The notes under the pieces are model-generated. The model saw only the letters and a list, made by a program, of their open reading frames with translations. It searched no databases and was not told where the DNA came from. 64,000 nt of DNA from Loigolactobacillus jiayinensis. Lineage in GTDB: Bacteria; Bacillota; Bacilli; Lactobacillales; Lactobacillaceae. The DNA lies in contig NZ_RHOF01000004.1 in NCBI RefSeq assembly GCF_003946445.1, positions 1 to 64,000 on the forward strand. Reading direction: 5' to 3'. Shown piece by piece: positions 8,158-16,164 of this stretch. Each line of letters begins with the position of its first letter. Position 1 is the first letter of the stretch. The translations under genes were made by a program, and so were the position numbers.

Positions 8158-9420
8158 TTATTTTGCGGTAAAAAAGACAGAATTAGCCGCCGCAGTGATC
8201 GCCAACTTCACGTGTTCAAAAGTTAGTCCACCTTGGATATACAGCGTGTAAGGCGGCCGTAGTGGCCCATCGGCAGACAGTTCAACGCTGGCGCCTTGGA
8301 CGAAGGTGCCGGCAGCCATAATGATGGGATCTTCATAACCGGCCATGTCGCTGGGAATCGGTTCAACGTAGGCGTCGATCGGCGAGAACTGCTGGATTGC
8401 ACGAGCAAAGGTGACCATCGCCTCTGCGTTGCCGAAATTCACCGTTTGAATCAAGTCCGTGCGTGGTGCTTGCCAAGTTGGGTGGACATCAAGCTGCAAT
8501 TTCTCCAGTAACGCCGCGGTGAAAATAGCGCCTTTGATGGCTTCACCCACCACATGCGGTGCTAAAAAGAAACCTTGGAACATGTCACTTAGGCTGTGTA
8601 GTGTAGCAGCTTCTTCAGCGCCGATCCCCGGCACCGTCAGTGCGTAGCCCACTTTTTCGACGAGATCACGCCGTCCCGCCACGTAGCCGCCAGTTTTAGC
8701 CAAGCCCCCACCGGGATTTTTGATTAGTGAGCCGGCCATTAAGTCAGCCCCCACCGCCAAAGGTTCTTCAGTTTCGGAAAATTCACCATAGCAGTTATCG
8801 ACAAAAATGGTCACCGCCGGCGCTAATTGGCGCACGGCCTTGATCATTGTTGCAATTTCTGCCACGGTAAAGCTATCACGGCTCGCGTAACCCCGTGACC
8901 GTTGGATTGCAACGACCTTAGTTTGCGGTGTCAAATGGGCCGCAATCTGCTCTAGCGCAACTTTGCCAGCAGCCGTTAGTGGCACGTAATCGAAACTAAT
9001 GCCGAATTCCTTTAACGAACCAATACCGTTGCCCGCTACGCCGATGACTTCTTGTAGCGTATCGTAGGGCATGCCAGTTAAATACAATAATTCATCACCA
9101 GGGCGTAAAAGACCAAAAAAGGCGGTGCCAATGGCGTGAGTGCCAGAAACAAATTGTGGCCGCACGATCGCCGCCTCGCCACCAAATGCTTGGGCATAGA
9201 CGGCATCCAGCTGATCACGGCCTTCATCGTCGTACCCATAACCGGTGGTGCCGGCAAAGCTCGTCGCAGCCACTTTATGTTCCCGAAAAGCGGCTAAAAC
9301 TTTATGCTGATTATATAACACGCGCTGGCTGATTTTAGCCAATTGCGGTTGAATTTGTTGATCGACCTGTTCAACCAATGTTTGTAACTTAGGATCGATG
9401 TGTTGCCAATTTTCTTCCAT
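8158..9420 (-). CDS. ynbB: PLP-dependent enzyme of the YnbB / aluminium-resistance family
   Basis: A 420-residue fold-type I PLP protein resembling cystathionine/methionine gamma-lyases; its true substrate is unknown. The PLP lysine is most likely the one in SLIKNPGGG, with the cofactor-contacting Asp in TIFVDNCYGE. It lies between miaA and glnR-glnA, exactly as ynbB does in Bacillus subtilis (there with hfq), which supports the assignment. It is probably in one transcript with miaA, 18 nt apart. No membrane segments or truncation are visible. Confidence 0.9.
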   Translation of the reverse strand: MEENWQHIDPKLQTLVEQVDQQIQPQLAKISQRVLYNQHKVLAAFREHKVAATSFAGTTGYGYDDEGRDQLDAVYAQAFGGEAAIVRPQFVSGTHAIGTAFFGLLRPGDELLYLTGMPYDTLQEVIGVAGNGIGSLKEFGISFDYVPLTAAGKVALEQIAAHLTPQTKVVAIQRSRGYASRDSFTVAEIATMIKAVRQLAPAVTIFVDNCYGEFSETEEPLAVGADLMAGSLIKNPGGGLAKTGGYVAGRRDLVEKVGYALTVPGIGAEEAATLHSLSDMFQGFFLAPHVVGEAIKGAIFTAALLEKLQLDVHPTWQAPRTDLIQTVNFGNAEAMVTFARAIQQFSPIDAYVEPIPSDMAGYEDPIIMAAGTFVQGASVELSADGPLRPPYTLYIQGGLTFEHVKLAITAAANSVFFTAK

Positions 9421-9438
9421 GATAGACTCCTTAAATAT

Positions 9439-10368
9439 TTATTCGGCTAAAAACGCCGCCACGTCAGCTTTGATTTGTGCTAATTGTTCTGGCTGTGCTA
9501 ATAAATCGTACCAGTGCGTTGCCATTTGATTGCGGAAAAAAGTTAACTGGCGCTTGGCAAAATGGCGCGAATTCTGTTGCACCTGCGCCACCGCTGTTGG
9601 CAAATCAATGTCACCGGCAAAGTACGGGAAAAATTCCTTATAGCCGATTGCCTTGCTGGCTTGCGGTGCTTGTTGTCGCTGGGTGTAAACTAATTTTGCT
9701 TCGGTCAATAAACCGGCGGCCAGCATCTGCTCAACCCGTAAATTGATCCGCTGATACAACTGCTGCCGCTGGGTGGTCAAGCCAATGATAAAGGGTTGAT
9801 ATTGCGCGTTAACCGCATCGGTTTGCGCCGAAATCGGCTGACCCGTTAACTCAAAAACTTCTAGTGCCCGAATCAAGCGGCGGCTATCGCCAGCCGGAAT
9901 TTTTGCTGCGCTAACAGGGTCGACTTGTGCCAGCGCCGTTTGCAGTGCTTGCACCCCTTGTGTTGCCGCCACTTGTTGCCACTTGTCCCGCACCGCTTGG
10001 CTAGCCGCACTAGCTGCACCGCCGAGCTGATAGCCGCGTAACAAGGACTGCAAATAAAAACCAGTACCGCCCACGATAAAGGGTTGGTGGCCACGCTGCA
10101 CAATCGTGGTAATCGCCTGTTGGGCTAGCGCTTGAAAGTCAGCGACGGTAAACGGTTCAGTCATGGCGCGAATATTCAATAGATGATGCGGTACACCCTG
10201 CATTTCCGCCGGTTGAATTTTGGCAGTTCCAATATCCAGCTGGCGATAAACCTGCATCGAATCGCCGGAAATCACTTCGCCGGCAAATTGGTGTGCTAGC
10301 TCAATGCTCAACGCCGTTTTCCCCACTGCAGTCGGTCCAACGATCAAAATAAGTTTTTGTGGTGTCAT
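9439..10368 (-). CDS. miaA: tRNA dimethylallyltransferase MiaA
   Basis: Transfers a dimethylallyl group to A37 of tRNAs reading UNN codons. It has 309 residues, the normal length. It has the P-loop GPTAVGKT near the N-terminus, GEVISGDSMQVYRQLDIGTAK (catalytic Asp), and the conserved GGTGFYLQSLL. The start region is unusual: the ribosome-binding site and start are present twice in tandem (see repeat at 10369-10418). The ATG at 10368 opens the full domain, and the upstream copy is out of frame with it. Confidence 0.97.
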   Translation of the reverse strand: MTPQKLILIVGPTAVGKTALSIELAHQFAGEVISGDSMQVYRQLDIGTAKIQPAEMQGVPHHLLNIRAMTEPFTVADFQALAQQAITTIVQRGHQPFIVGGTGFYLQSLLRGYQLGGAASAASQAVRDKWQQVAATQGVQALQTALAQVDPVSAAKIPAGDSRRLIRALEVFELTGQPISAQTDAVNAQYQPFIIGLTTQRQQLYQRINLRVEQMLAAGLLTEAKLVYTQRQQAPQASKAIGYKEFFPYFAGDIDLPTAVAQVQQNSRHFAKRQLTFFRNQMATHWYDLLAQPEQLAQIKADVAAFLAE

Positions 10369-10418
10369 TTACTGTACCTCCTCGGCGTGTCATTTACTGT
10401 ACCTCCTCGGCGCGTCAT
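10369..10418 (-). repeat. Tandem 25-bp duplication carrying the miaA ribosome-binding site and start
   Basis: Two adjacent 25-bp units, differing at one position, each containing GAGGAGGTACAGTAA followed by ATG AC. The gene-proximal unit provides the working Shine-Dalgarno sequence. The distal one creates a second ATG 25 nt upstream in another frame, with another ATG at the far edge. Ribosomes loading on the distal site would translate a short overlapping frame. Confidence 0.9.
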
Positions 10419-10428
10419 TTGACTTCAG

Positions 10429-10469
10429 CAAAAAAGGTTGACCACAATCATTTGATTGCGCCAACCTTG
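10429..10469 (-). terminator. Terminator after the rhodanese-like gene
   Basis: Minus strand: AAGGTTGG(C)GCAATCAAAT / ATTGTGGTCAACCTT hairpin followed by TTTTTTTG. It separates the glucokinase operon from miaA. Confidence 0.85.
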
Positions 10470-10476
10470 AAATTTG

Positions 10477-10866
10477 CTATTTACGCTTGGTTTTGCCTTT
10501 CCAATCTTGAAAACCGCGCTTCAACCAGAAAATATGCTGATAACCTTTGCGGTGTAATTGAATGGCAGCGCGCGTACTCAACGTGCGGCCTTGATCATAA
10601 AAATAAACGGGTAGATCAGGCCGAATCTCGCCATAACGCTGTTTTAGTTGTGAATACGGCAGATTACGTGCGCCTAAAATATGGCCAGAATCAAAATATT
10701 TACTTTCACGTAAATCAATGATCTGCGCCTTACGCATGCCGGCGTTAAAAGCTTCCTCATCTAATTCAGTGCCAACGCGCTTGCGCTGGACCATCAAGTA
10801 AATTTGTTGCCCAGCTAAGAAAACTAGGAAAGCAATAACGATAATTTCTAAAATTAAATTCCACAT
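10477..10866 (-). CDS. Membrane-anchored rhodanese-like protein (YqhL-type)
   Basis: One N-terminal transmembrane helix (about residues 3-25) followed by a cytoplasmic-looking rhodanese fold. The usual active-site loop, V(Y/F)C-R-x-G-x-R, reads VYFYDQGRTLS here, so the catalytic cysteine is replaced by Tyr. It is therefore unlikely to be a sulfurtransferase and may act as a binding or scaffolding domain. It resembles YqhL of B. subtilis, which lies near the same glcK block. The ATG at 10866 or a TTG two codons upstream (better spaced from GGGGAGG) could be the start. It follows glk by about 50 nt on the same strand. Confidence 0.8.
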   Translation of the reverse strand: MWNLILEIIVIAFLVFLAGQQIYLMVQRKRVGTELDEEAFNAGMRKAQIIDLRESKYFDSGHILGARNLPYSQLKQRYGEIRPDLPVYFYDQGRTLSTRAAIQLHRKGYQHIFWLKRGFQDWKGKTKRK

Positions 10867-10921
10867 GACCAAACGAACCTCCCCAAAAATAACTTACTGT
10901 GCCGTCACCGACACCTGTACT

Positions 10922-11884
10922 TTAAACAAATTCTAATGCTAATGAAGCAGCGCCGATAACGCCGGCAACATTGCCTAATGCGGCTAGCTTGAGCTTAGTC
11001 GTATCGCGAACCTGTGGGAAAGTATATTCATTAAAGTAAGCCTGCACTTGATCCAACAAGAAGTCGCCGGCTGCCGAAACGCCACCACCAATAACGATGA
11101 AGGCAGGATTCAGTGTGTTACCAACGTTACCTAAAGCAATGCCCAAGTATTTGGCAACCTTGTCGACAACCATTTTAGCCAATGGATCGCCTTGCTTAGC
11201 TAGGTCAAACGTGATTTTAGATGAAATTTCGTTCCCATCATCTAAGATCTGCTTCAATTGCGATGTACCCGCATATTCTTCAGCCATATCCCGCGCAACA
11301 CGGACAACACCTGTCGCTGACGCAACAGTTTCTAAGCAACCTTTTTTGCCACAAGTACATAAGTAACCTTCTGGATCGATGGTTACATGACCAATTTCAC
11401 CAGCTGAACCAGCTGTGCCGTGTAATAAATGACCATCAGCGATGATCCCACCGCCAACACCTGTGCCTAAGGTAACGAAAGCCACGTTATCGTCGTTTTC
11501 GCCGGCGCCTTGCCAGCGTTCACCTAACGCCGCAACGTTAGCATCGTTATCAATGGCAAACTTGATACTAGTGCCAGCTTCAATATCGCGCTTAGCTTGT
11601 TGCAAAGTTTTCCAGTTCAAGTTGTAAGCCCCAATAATTGTGCCAGCTGCACGGTCAACCGTGCCCGGTGAACCCATACCGATGCCGGCAAAGTCGCTGG
11701 CCGTCATATTATATAACTTCAAGTGATGATTGATCGAATCAATGATATCAGGGATGATATGTGCCCCTTCGTCTAAGATATTAGTATCAATGCTCCAGCG
11801 TTGTTGAATATCGCCTTCCACTGTTAGAATCGCAAATTTGGTCGTTGTGCCGCCTAAATCGACACCAATCAATTTTTTATCCAT
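10922..11884 (-). CDS. glk: Glucokinase (ROK family)
   Basis: Phosphorylates glucose with ATP, 320 residues. The ROK ATP-binding DLGGTTTKFAIL is at the N-terminus. Other motifs are IGMGSPGTVD, the Asp of DNDANVAALGE, GTGVGGGII and the zinc-binding CTCGKKGCLE cluster. The start at 11884 (MDKKLIGVDLGG) is chosen because it begins the domain, has GGAGG about 11 nt upstream and overlaps the yqgQ stop by 8 nt, suggesting translational coupling. The operon 5-formyl-THF ligase, rhomboid, yqgQ, glk matches yqgN-gluP-yqgQ-glcK of B. subtilis. Confidence 0.97.
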   Translation of the reverse strand: MDKKLIGVDLGGTTTKFAILTVEGDIQQRWSIDTNILDEGAHIIPDIIDSINHHLKLYNMTASDFAGIGMGSPGTVDRAAGTIIGAYNLNWKTLQQAKRDIEAGTSIKFAIDNDANVAALGERWQGAGENDDNVAFVTLGTGVGGGIIADGHLLHGTAGSAGEIGHVTIDPEGYLCTCGKKGCLETVASATGVVRVARDMAEEYAGTSQLKQILDDGNEISSKITFDLAKQGDPLAKMVVDKVAKYLGIALGNVGNTLNPAFIVIGGGVSAAGDFLLDQVQAYFNEYTFPQVRDTTKLKLAALGNVAGVIGAASLALEFV

Positions 11885-12107
11885 GTCGCTCGCTGCCTCC
11901 AGTTTGTTTTTCATGTCGTTCTTCAATGCGATGTTCGTGTTCTAGTACCATTTTTGCCCGCAGATAGGTGTCATGTTCGACGACGCCTGCTTCATATAAA
12001 TGATCTAACTCAATTGCCATCAGTTCAATATCCCAGAGTCGCTTACCGACATACACGTAAATATTGTATTTTTTCAACAATTGTTGAACATCATATAATG
12101 TTTTCAT
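11877..12107 (-). CDS. yqgQ: YqgQ family protein
   Basis: Small helical protein (76 residues from the ATG at 12107, MKTLYDVQQLLKKYNIYVYVG). It belongs to the YqgQ family (DUF910), of unknown function and found next to glucokinase in many Firmicutes. The ATG is preferred to a TTG six codons upstream, although its Shine-Dalgarno (GGGG, 10 nt away) is poor. The C-terminus is charged. It overlaps glk by 8 nt. Confidence 0.9.
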   Translation of the reverse strand: MKTLYDVQQLLKKYNIYVYVGKRLWDIELMAIELDHLYEAGVVEHDTYLRAKMVLEHEHRIEERHEKQTGGSERHG

Positions 12108-12141
12108 TTTGCAATAACCCCACAATTATATCAGTGAAAGT

Positions 12142-12813
12142 TCAGTTAGTAAAACCCAGATAAAGGAAAAAGCCGCTGGCCGCAATGAAAACAATGCCGG
12201 CGACGATTCGCCGCCAATTGGAAACGGCGTGCATGTTAGGCACCCCAACCAAATTAGCGATTAAAAAGCCGCCGAGCAAGCCGCCAACGTGACCGGCTAA
12301 ATCAATCCCAGGAATAAAAAGATCAAAGGCTAGGTTTAAGAAAATAAATAAGCCAAATTGCTGACCCATTGCGCGAATTCCGGTATTCTGCCGGAAAGTT
12401 TCCATTAACATGAAAAAGGCGCCGAATAAGCCGAATAACGCCGTACTAGCACCAACCGAAATACTTGTGTTGAAAACAAAGCTGGCGATATTGCCGGCTA
12501 GGCCACTTAGTAAATAAATCACGGTAAAGCGCCAATGGCCAAATAACGACTCGATTTGTAAGCCGATAAAGTACAGCGTGATCGAATTAACGGCGATATG
12601 GGTCAAACCACTATGCAAGAAAATCGGCGTGATCAACCGCCACCACTCACCTTGTTGGATCAAACTGTTAACTTTAGCACCAAAAAATACCAGCACGTTA
12701 CCATTTTGACTACCACCAAATAAGGTCAGCACTAAATACATTAAAATCTGTAACCCGAGAAATAGATACATCATATACGGGCCATTGCGTAACTGTCTTA
12801 ATTGTCGTTGCAT
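12142..12813 (-). CDS. gluP: Rhomboid-family intramembrane serine protease (GluP-like)
   Basis: Polytopic membrane protein, 223 residues with about six or seven membrane segments. The rhomboid signature is present: the catalytic serine in VGASTALFGLFGA and the catalytic histidine in LAGHVGGLLGG, plus the L1-loop WR (EWWRLITPIFLHSGLTH). The residue after the serine is Thr instead of the usual Gly. It lacks the N-terminal and TPR extensions of B. subtilis GluP (YqgP), so it is a minimal rhomboid. Its position between the cyclo-ligase and yqgQ equals that of gluP. Its start overlaps the upstream gene by 16 nt. Confidence 0.93.
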   Translation of the reverse strand: MQRQLRQLRNGPYMMYLFLGLQILMYLVLTLFGGSQNGNVLVFFGAKVNSLIQQGEWWRLITPIFLHSGLTHIAVNSITLYFIGLQIESLFGHWRFTVIYLLSGLAGNIASFVFNTSISVGASTALFGLFGAFFMLMETFRQNTGIRAMGQQFGLFIFLNLAFDLFIPGIDLAGHVGGLLGGFLIANLVGVPNMHAVSNWRRIVAGIVFIAASGFFLYLGFTN

Positions 12814-13358
12814 GTATTCACCTGCTTCACGGTAATAACGTGATCTATTAAAATATCAAATGGTTCCACCGGCCAATCAGCCGTCGCGTAAAATTGTGGT
12901 GTCAGCGCCAAACTAACCGTTGCTTGTGGATGTTGCACCAAGAAACGATCATAGTAGCCACCACCGAAACCAAGGCGCTGCCCAGCTGCAGTAAACGCAA
13001 GGCCGGGCACAAGTAGCAGATCAAACTCAGTTGCCACGCGGTCAGCCTGAAAAACAGGCTCCTGCAGGCCAAACTTACTCTTAACCAACGGTACATTTGG
13101 TGTGTACGGTAAAAAGGCGAGCTGCCGCTTTGGCATGACCTTGGGCACGTACACTGTTTTGCCAGTAGCTAGGGCAGCTGTGATGATCGGCTGTGTATTG
13201 ACCTCAAGCGCTTGACTCAGCGTCACCGCCACGGTGTTAGCTTGTTGCCATTGTGGCAATGCAAATAATTGTTGCTGCAACTGAGCTTCTTCTTGTTGCT
13301 TAGTCGGCAGTGTGGCCAATTGCTTGATCAACGTTTGGCGCAAGGCTGCTTTTTCCAT
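12798..13358 (-). CDS. 5-formyltetrahydrofolate cyclo-ligase
   Basis: Converts 5-formyl-THF to 5,10-methenyl-THF with ATP (YqgN/MTHFS family), 186 residues. N-terminal KAALRQTLIKQL helix, then VYVPKV, and the conserved LLLVPGLAFTAAGQRLGFGGGYYDRFL that forms the nucleotide and folate site. It is the first gene of the operon with rhomboid, yqgQ and glk, and overlaps the rhomboid gene by 16 nt. It starts at an ATG with a Shine-Dalgarno GGGGAG about 8 nt upstream. Confidence 0.96.
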   Translation of the reverse strand: MEKAALRQTLIKQLATLPTKQQEEAQLQQQLFALPQWQQANTVAVTLSQALEVNTQPIITAALATGKTVYVPKVMPKRQLAFLPYTPNVPLVKSKFGLQEPVFQADRVATEFDLLLVPGLAFTAAGQRLGFGGGYYDRFLVQHPQATVSLALTPQFYATADWPVEPFDILIDHVITVKQVNTCNDN

Positions 13359-13388
13359 TCAATCACTCTCCCCGCAAATACCGTTCCT

Positions 13389-13420
13389 AAAAAAATAAGC
13401 TCGGGGATTAGCCCGAACTT
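13389..13420 (-). terminator. Terminator after rpmG
   Basis: Minus strand: AAGTTCGGG / CCCGAGCTT stem (one G-U pair) followed by ATTTTTTT, placed between rpmG and the cyclo-ligase gene. Confidence 0.75.
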
Positions 13421-13504
13421 ACCTGCACGCACGCCAAAGCTTCATCGGCAATCACGGTTGTACATTCGTTTACCCAGACACGCCAAGTAAACGCATAATC
13501 GGCA

Positions 13505-13654
13505 TTACTTAGTTTCGCGATGTAACGTAACTTTCCGTTCGTTTGGGCAATATTTATTTAATTCCAACCGATCAGGATTGTTACGACGATTCTTGCTAGT
13601 TAAGTAGTTGCGATGATGACAATCTGTGCATTCCATCGTAATGTTGACACGCAT
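13505..13654 (-). CDS. rpmG: 50S ribosomal protein L33
   Basis: 49-residue L33, beginning [18 protein letters not shown] and ending [15 protein letters not shown]. The first CxxC pair is intact but the second zinc-binding pair is reduced to a single Cys (CPN instead of CPxC). This makes it the zinc-independent C-minus type or an intermediate. A strong GGGAGGA Shine-Dalgarno is 8 nt upstream. It lies between pbp2b (plus accessory genes) and the cyclo-ligase operon, the usual place of rpmGA in lactobacilli. Confidence 0.95.
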   Translation of the reverse strand: MRVNITMECTDCHHRNYLTSKNRRNNPDRLELNKYCPNERKVTLHRETK

Positions 13655-13896
13655 AATTGAAATCCTCCCTGATATTTATATTTTTTTCGACCTTCGTCTC
13701 AAACGAGTATTAGTTTATCATTTTTTAGCAACCTTGGCTAGTCCTTTTACCAAATAATGTAAAGAATTTTTACTTGACAGGGTTCAAGCTGCGCCCTAGC
13801 AGCTTTTAGGTGTTATAACGCGGTTTACTTGCGGCCTAAGCTAAATGAGTTAATTCCACGACTAATTTTCAAAAGCGCCCATAAAGCCCAACTAGC

Positions 13897-14664
13897 CTAC
13901 CCGAGATAGCGCGTCAAAAACGCCAATATATTCGCCTGCACGTCCGGCAAATAGCCTTTGGCGTGCCGCGTGCCGGCTAGGAAAATAGTTTCAACAGGTA
14001 GGCCAAATTGGATTAATTGTTGACTTAGCTGCAGCACGCCAGAGGTCGGCACAAACTCAGACAATGAATTGATCAGCAGCAGCGGCCCACTCTGAGCGTT
14101 CACCCGGTGATAAGGCGTTGCCGCGCGGGCTTGGTCAGGCGTTAAATAATTGCTGATAAACCACTTATAAAATGAATCATCGGCGCCAGCTTGATCAATG
14201 GCCGTACTGGCAGTATCCGCGCTGGCGGCGTGTGCGGCCGTTGCCACCACCGCCTGATGGGTGGCCAACCAATGATCAATGTCCAAAATACCGGATAACG
14301 AAATTGCCGGCAAGCCATGCTTGATGCTTAATTCAACCGCCAAATTACCGCCAGCCGAGCCACCTAGTGCAGCCACTGGCAAAGCGGGCAGCTGCGTTTG
14401 GACCCACTGATACAGTCGCTCCATGTCTGCGATTGGTGCTGGAAAATGAGCCGCCGGTGCCAACCGATAATTCGGCACCACCACTAAATAACCTTGCTGT
14501 GCCAACCACTGCGCTAAATCAGCCTCTTTGGCCTTATCGCCTTGAAACCAGCCACCACCATGAATATCGATTATGATACCCTTTGCTGGCTGGTTTGCCA
14601 ATTGGTACCAATCTAATGTCAAATTTGGGCCATATTGCACATCATACTTGCTAGTCAATGTCAA
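13897..14664 (-). CDS. Alpha/beta hydrolase (esterase/lipase-like)
   Basis: A 255-residue cytoplasmic hydrolase of the HSL/carboxylesterase type. The oxyanion-hole motif DIHGGGWFQGD is near residue 34 and the nucleophile elbow is LGGSAGGNLAVE. A C-terminal RHAKGYL probably supplies the catalytic histidine. The substrate is unknown; small acyl esters are typical. It starts with TTG at 14664, 7 nt after GAGGTG. It is a single gene, with no clear terminator seen. It belongs to an accessory group inserted between rpmG and pbp2b. Confidence 0.88.
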   Translation of the reverse strand: MTLTSKYDVQYGPNLTLDWYQLANQPAKGIIIDIHGGGWFQGDKAKEADLAQWLAQQGYLVVVPNYRLAPAAHFPAPIADMERLYQWVQTQLPALPVAALGGSAGGNLAVELSIKHGLPAISLSGILDIDHWLATHQAVVATAAHAASADTASTAIDQAGADDSFYKWFISNYLTPDQARAATPYHRVNAQSGPLLLINSLSEFVPTSGVLQLSQQLIQFGLPVETIFLAGTRHAKGYLPDVQANILAFLTRYLG

Positions 14665-15004
14665 TTCTGCTCACCTCATTTAAAAACGTTTTAAGCACTT
14701 AAATTGAGCCAACTACGCCGCTTGCTAGCTACACTTTAAGGCCACACTTGCTTAAAACGCAACTATTTTGTCTCGCTGCTTAAACTGAAAATTGAGCCAG
14801 CTAAGCAATTTTGCTTTGATTAAGCAGCTGGCTTGCATTTAGTGTCTATTTTGAAAAAATAATTGAAAGAAAGTTAGCCTTTTCAGTTGTACCAATCAAA
14901 AAAGTGTTTTAGTATCGTCTGTAGAGCGTTATTTACTTGATTCCAATTACCGTAAGTAAGTAACGCCGGATAGGCTATTATTTGGGGAAAAGAAGGCAGA
15001 CACA
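14665..15004. other. Intergenic region between hydrolase and SMR genes
   Basis: No gene is visible. A hairpin with arms GCCAGCT (14797-14803) and AGCTGGC (14825-14831) lies in the middle, without a clear T-run. A TATTAT -10-like hexamer (about 14978) may belong to the downstream SMR gene. Otherwise I see nothing. Confidence 0.4.
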
Positions 15005-15328
15005 ATGACAGGTTACATTTATTTAGGCGTTGCAATTATCGGTGAACTGATTGGCACTAATTTACTCAAAGTATCAGCGGGGTTTACTCACTGGCTACCG
15101 ACTTTAGGGACACTGATTGCCTATGGCGTTTGTTTTTATTTTCTTTCATTATCGATCAAAACGGTGCCGCTGAACCTAGCTTACGCAAGTTGGGCTGGCC
15201 TCGGCTTGATTTTAACCACCGTCATTTCAATTTTCTTATGGCATGAACCCTTGAATGCAATTGGCATTATCGGTTTAGTACTAATCGTTGCTGGTGTTAT
15301 CTTGTTGGACGGTTTCGGTACTGCCTAG
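15005..15328 (+). CDS. Small multidrug resistance (SMR) family transporter
   Basis: Four-helix proton-coupled exporter, 107 residues. The essential glutamate is present at position 14 (AIIGELIGT) and the signature YASWAGLG is in helix 3 (usually YAIWxGLG). Such dimers export quaternary ammonium compounds, guanidinium or related cations. It is a single gene on the plus strand with AAGAAGG as Shine-Dalgarno and no partner SMR gene, so a homodimer is likely. The substrate cannot be told from sequence. Confidence 0.93.
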   Translation: MTGYIYLGVAIIGELIGTNLLKVSAGFTHWLPTLGTLIAYGVCFYFLSLSIKTVPLNLAYASWAGLGLILTTVISIFLWHEPLNAIGIIGLVLIVAGVILLDGFGTA

Positions 15329-15480
15329 CTGTATTTGACCAGCGGAAACGGGTTTGCGTGCGCTGTCATTTCTGCAATCAAATTGAAATATTAATTTTGC
15401 CCCCTCTTCTTTGCGTTCAGCATGGGAGTCAGGTATGATAGGTCTTAAGCGAGAATCATTGTTATTGGAGCGATTAATTC

Positions 15481-16119
15481 ATGAAGCGATTCATTAAAAT
15501 GCAGCAATTAGCGCTGATTGTCGTTTTGGCAGTTATTTTATTGGGCCTAGGTTATCGGCATGTGGTCAGCGCCAAGCAAGTAATGGCGCCACAAGTTGAA
15601 TCGACCGTCAAGTCGTCGACCAAGCAAAAAACGACAACGAAAGCGGCCAAAGCCACCAATAAAACAACGGCAACAAAAAAGACGATCGATTGGCACGCAC
15701 CGTCAGAGAAAAAAGCGTACCCTGATTTGAAGCAGCATCCTAAGGCTTGGTTAGAGGTCTCCCAAAGCAAGCAACGCGTTTACGTTAAGGACGGCAACAA
15801 AGTCTTGTACACGATGTATGCGTCCACTGGGTTGGATAATACCACCCCAAATGGCACCTTCACCATTGAGGCGGAACGCGGGGCTAGCTTTTTCAATCGT
15901 AGTTTGAACGAAGGCGCCAATTATTGGACGTCTTGGTCCGGCCACGGGGTCTATCTTTTCCACAGCGTACCAACTGACGCTGCTGGAAAATATAACGTCA
16001 CTGAAGCAAAAAAATTAGGTCAAAAAGCCTCCCACGGCTGTGTTCGTTTAACGATTGCGGATGCTAAATGGATCAACACCTATATCCCATTTGGCACCAA
16101 AGTTGTGGTTCATAATTAA
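15481..16119 (+). CDS. L,D-transpeptidase (YkuD family)
   Basis: 212-residue exported enzyme with an N-terminal signal anchor (about residues 8-25), a Lys/Thr-rich linker to residue 75, then an ErfK/YbiS/YkuD catalytic domain. Key residues are visible: HSVP (first histidine) and SHGCVRLT with the nucleophile Cys187. It likely forms 3-3 crosslinks or attaches proteins to peptidoglycan outside the membrane. It has its own bidirectional terminator. It stands upstream, on the opposite strand, of pbp2b and a YejK-like gene. The linker composition fits a wall-spanning protein. Confidence 0.93.
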   Translation: MKRFIKMQQLALIVVLAVILLGLGYRHVVSAKQVMAPQVESTVKSSTKQKTTTKAAKATNKTTATKKTIDWHAPSEKKAYPDLKQHPKAWLEVSQSKQRVYVKDGNKVLYTMYASTGLDNTTPNGTFTIEAERGASFFNRSLNEGANYWTSWSGHGVYLFHSVPTDAAGKYNVTEAKKLGQKASHGCVRLTIADAKWINTYIPFGTKVVVHN

Positions 16120-16162
16120 AAATAGCACTACTGACAAATTGCTGTCAGTAGTGCTATTTTTT
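16119..16162. terminator. Bidirectional terminator between the L,D-transpeptidase and the YejK-like gene
   Basis: AAAAATAGCACTACTGACA / TGTCAGTAGTGCTATTTTTT, a near-perfect stem with a short loop between convergent genes. Confidence 0.95.
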
Positions 16163-16164
16163 GC

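Noticed and set aside
10359-10721. 120-residue plus-strand frame opposite the rhodanese gene
   Set aside because: It is a shadow of the minus-strand gene and terminator, with no ribosome-binding site.
14797-14831. Hairpin GCCAGCT/AGCTGGC as a terminator
   Set aside because: No T-run follows on either strand and no gene ends nearby.
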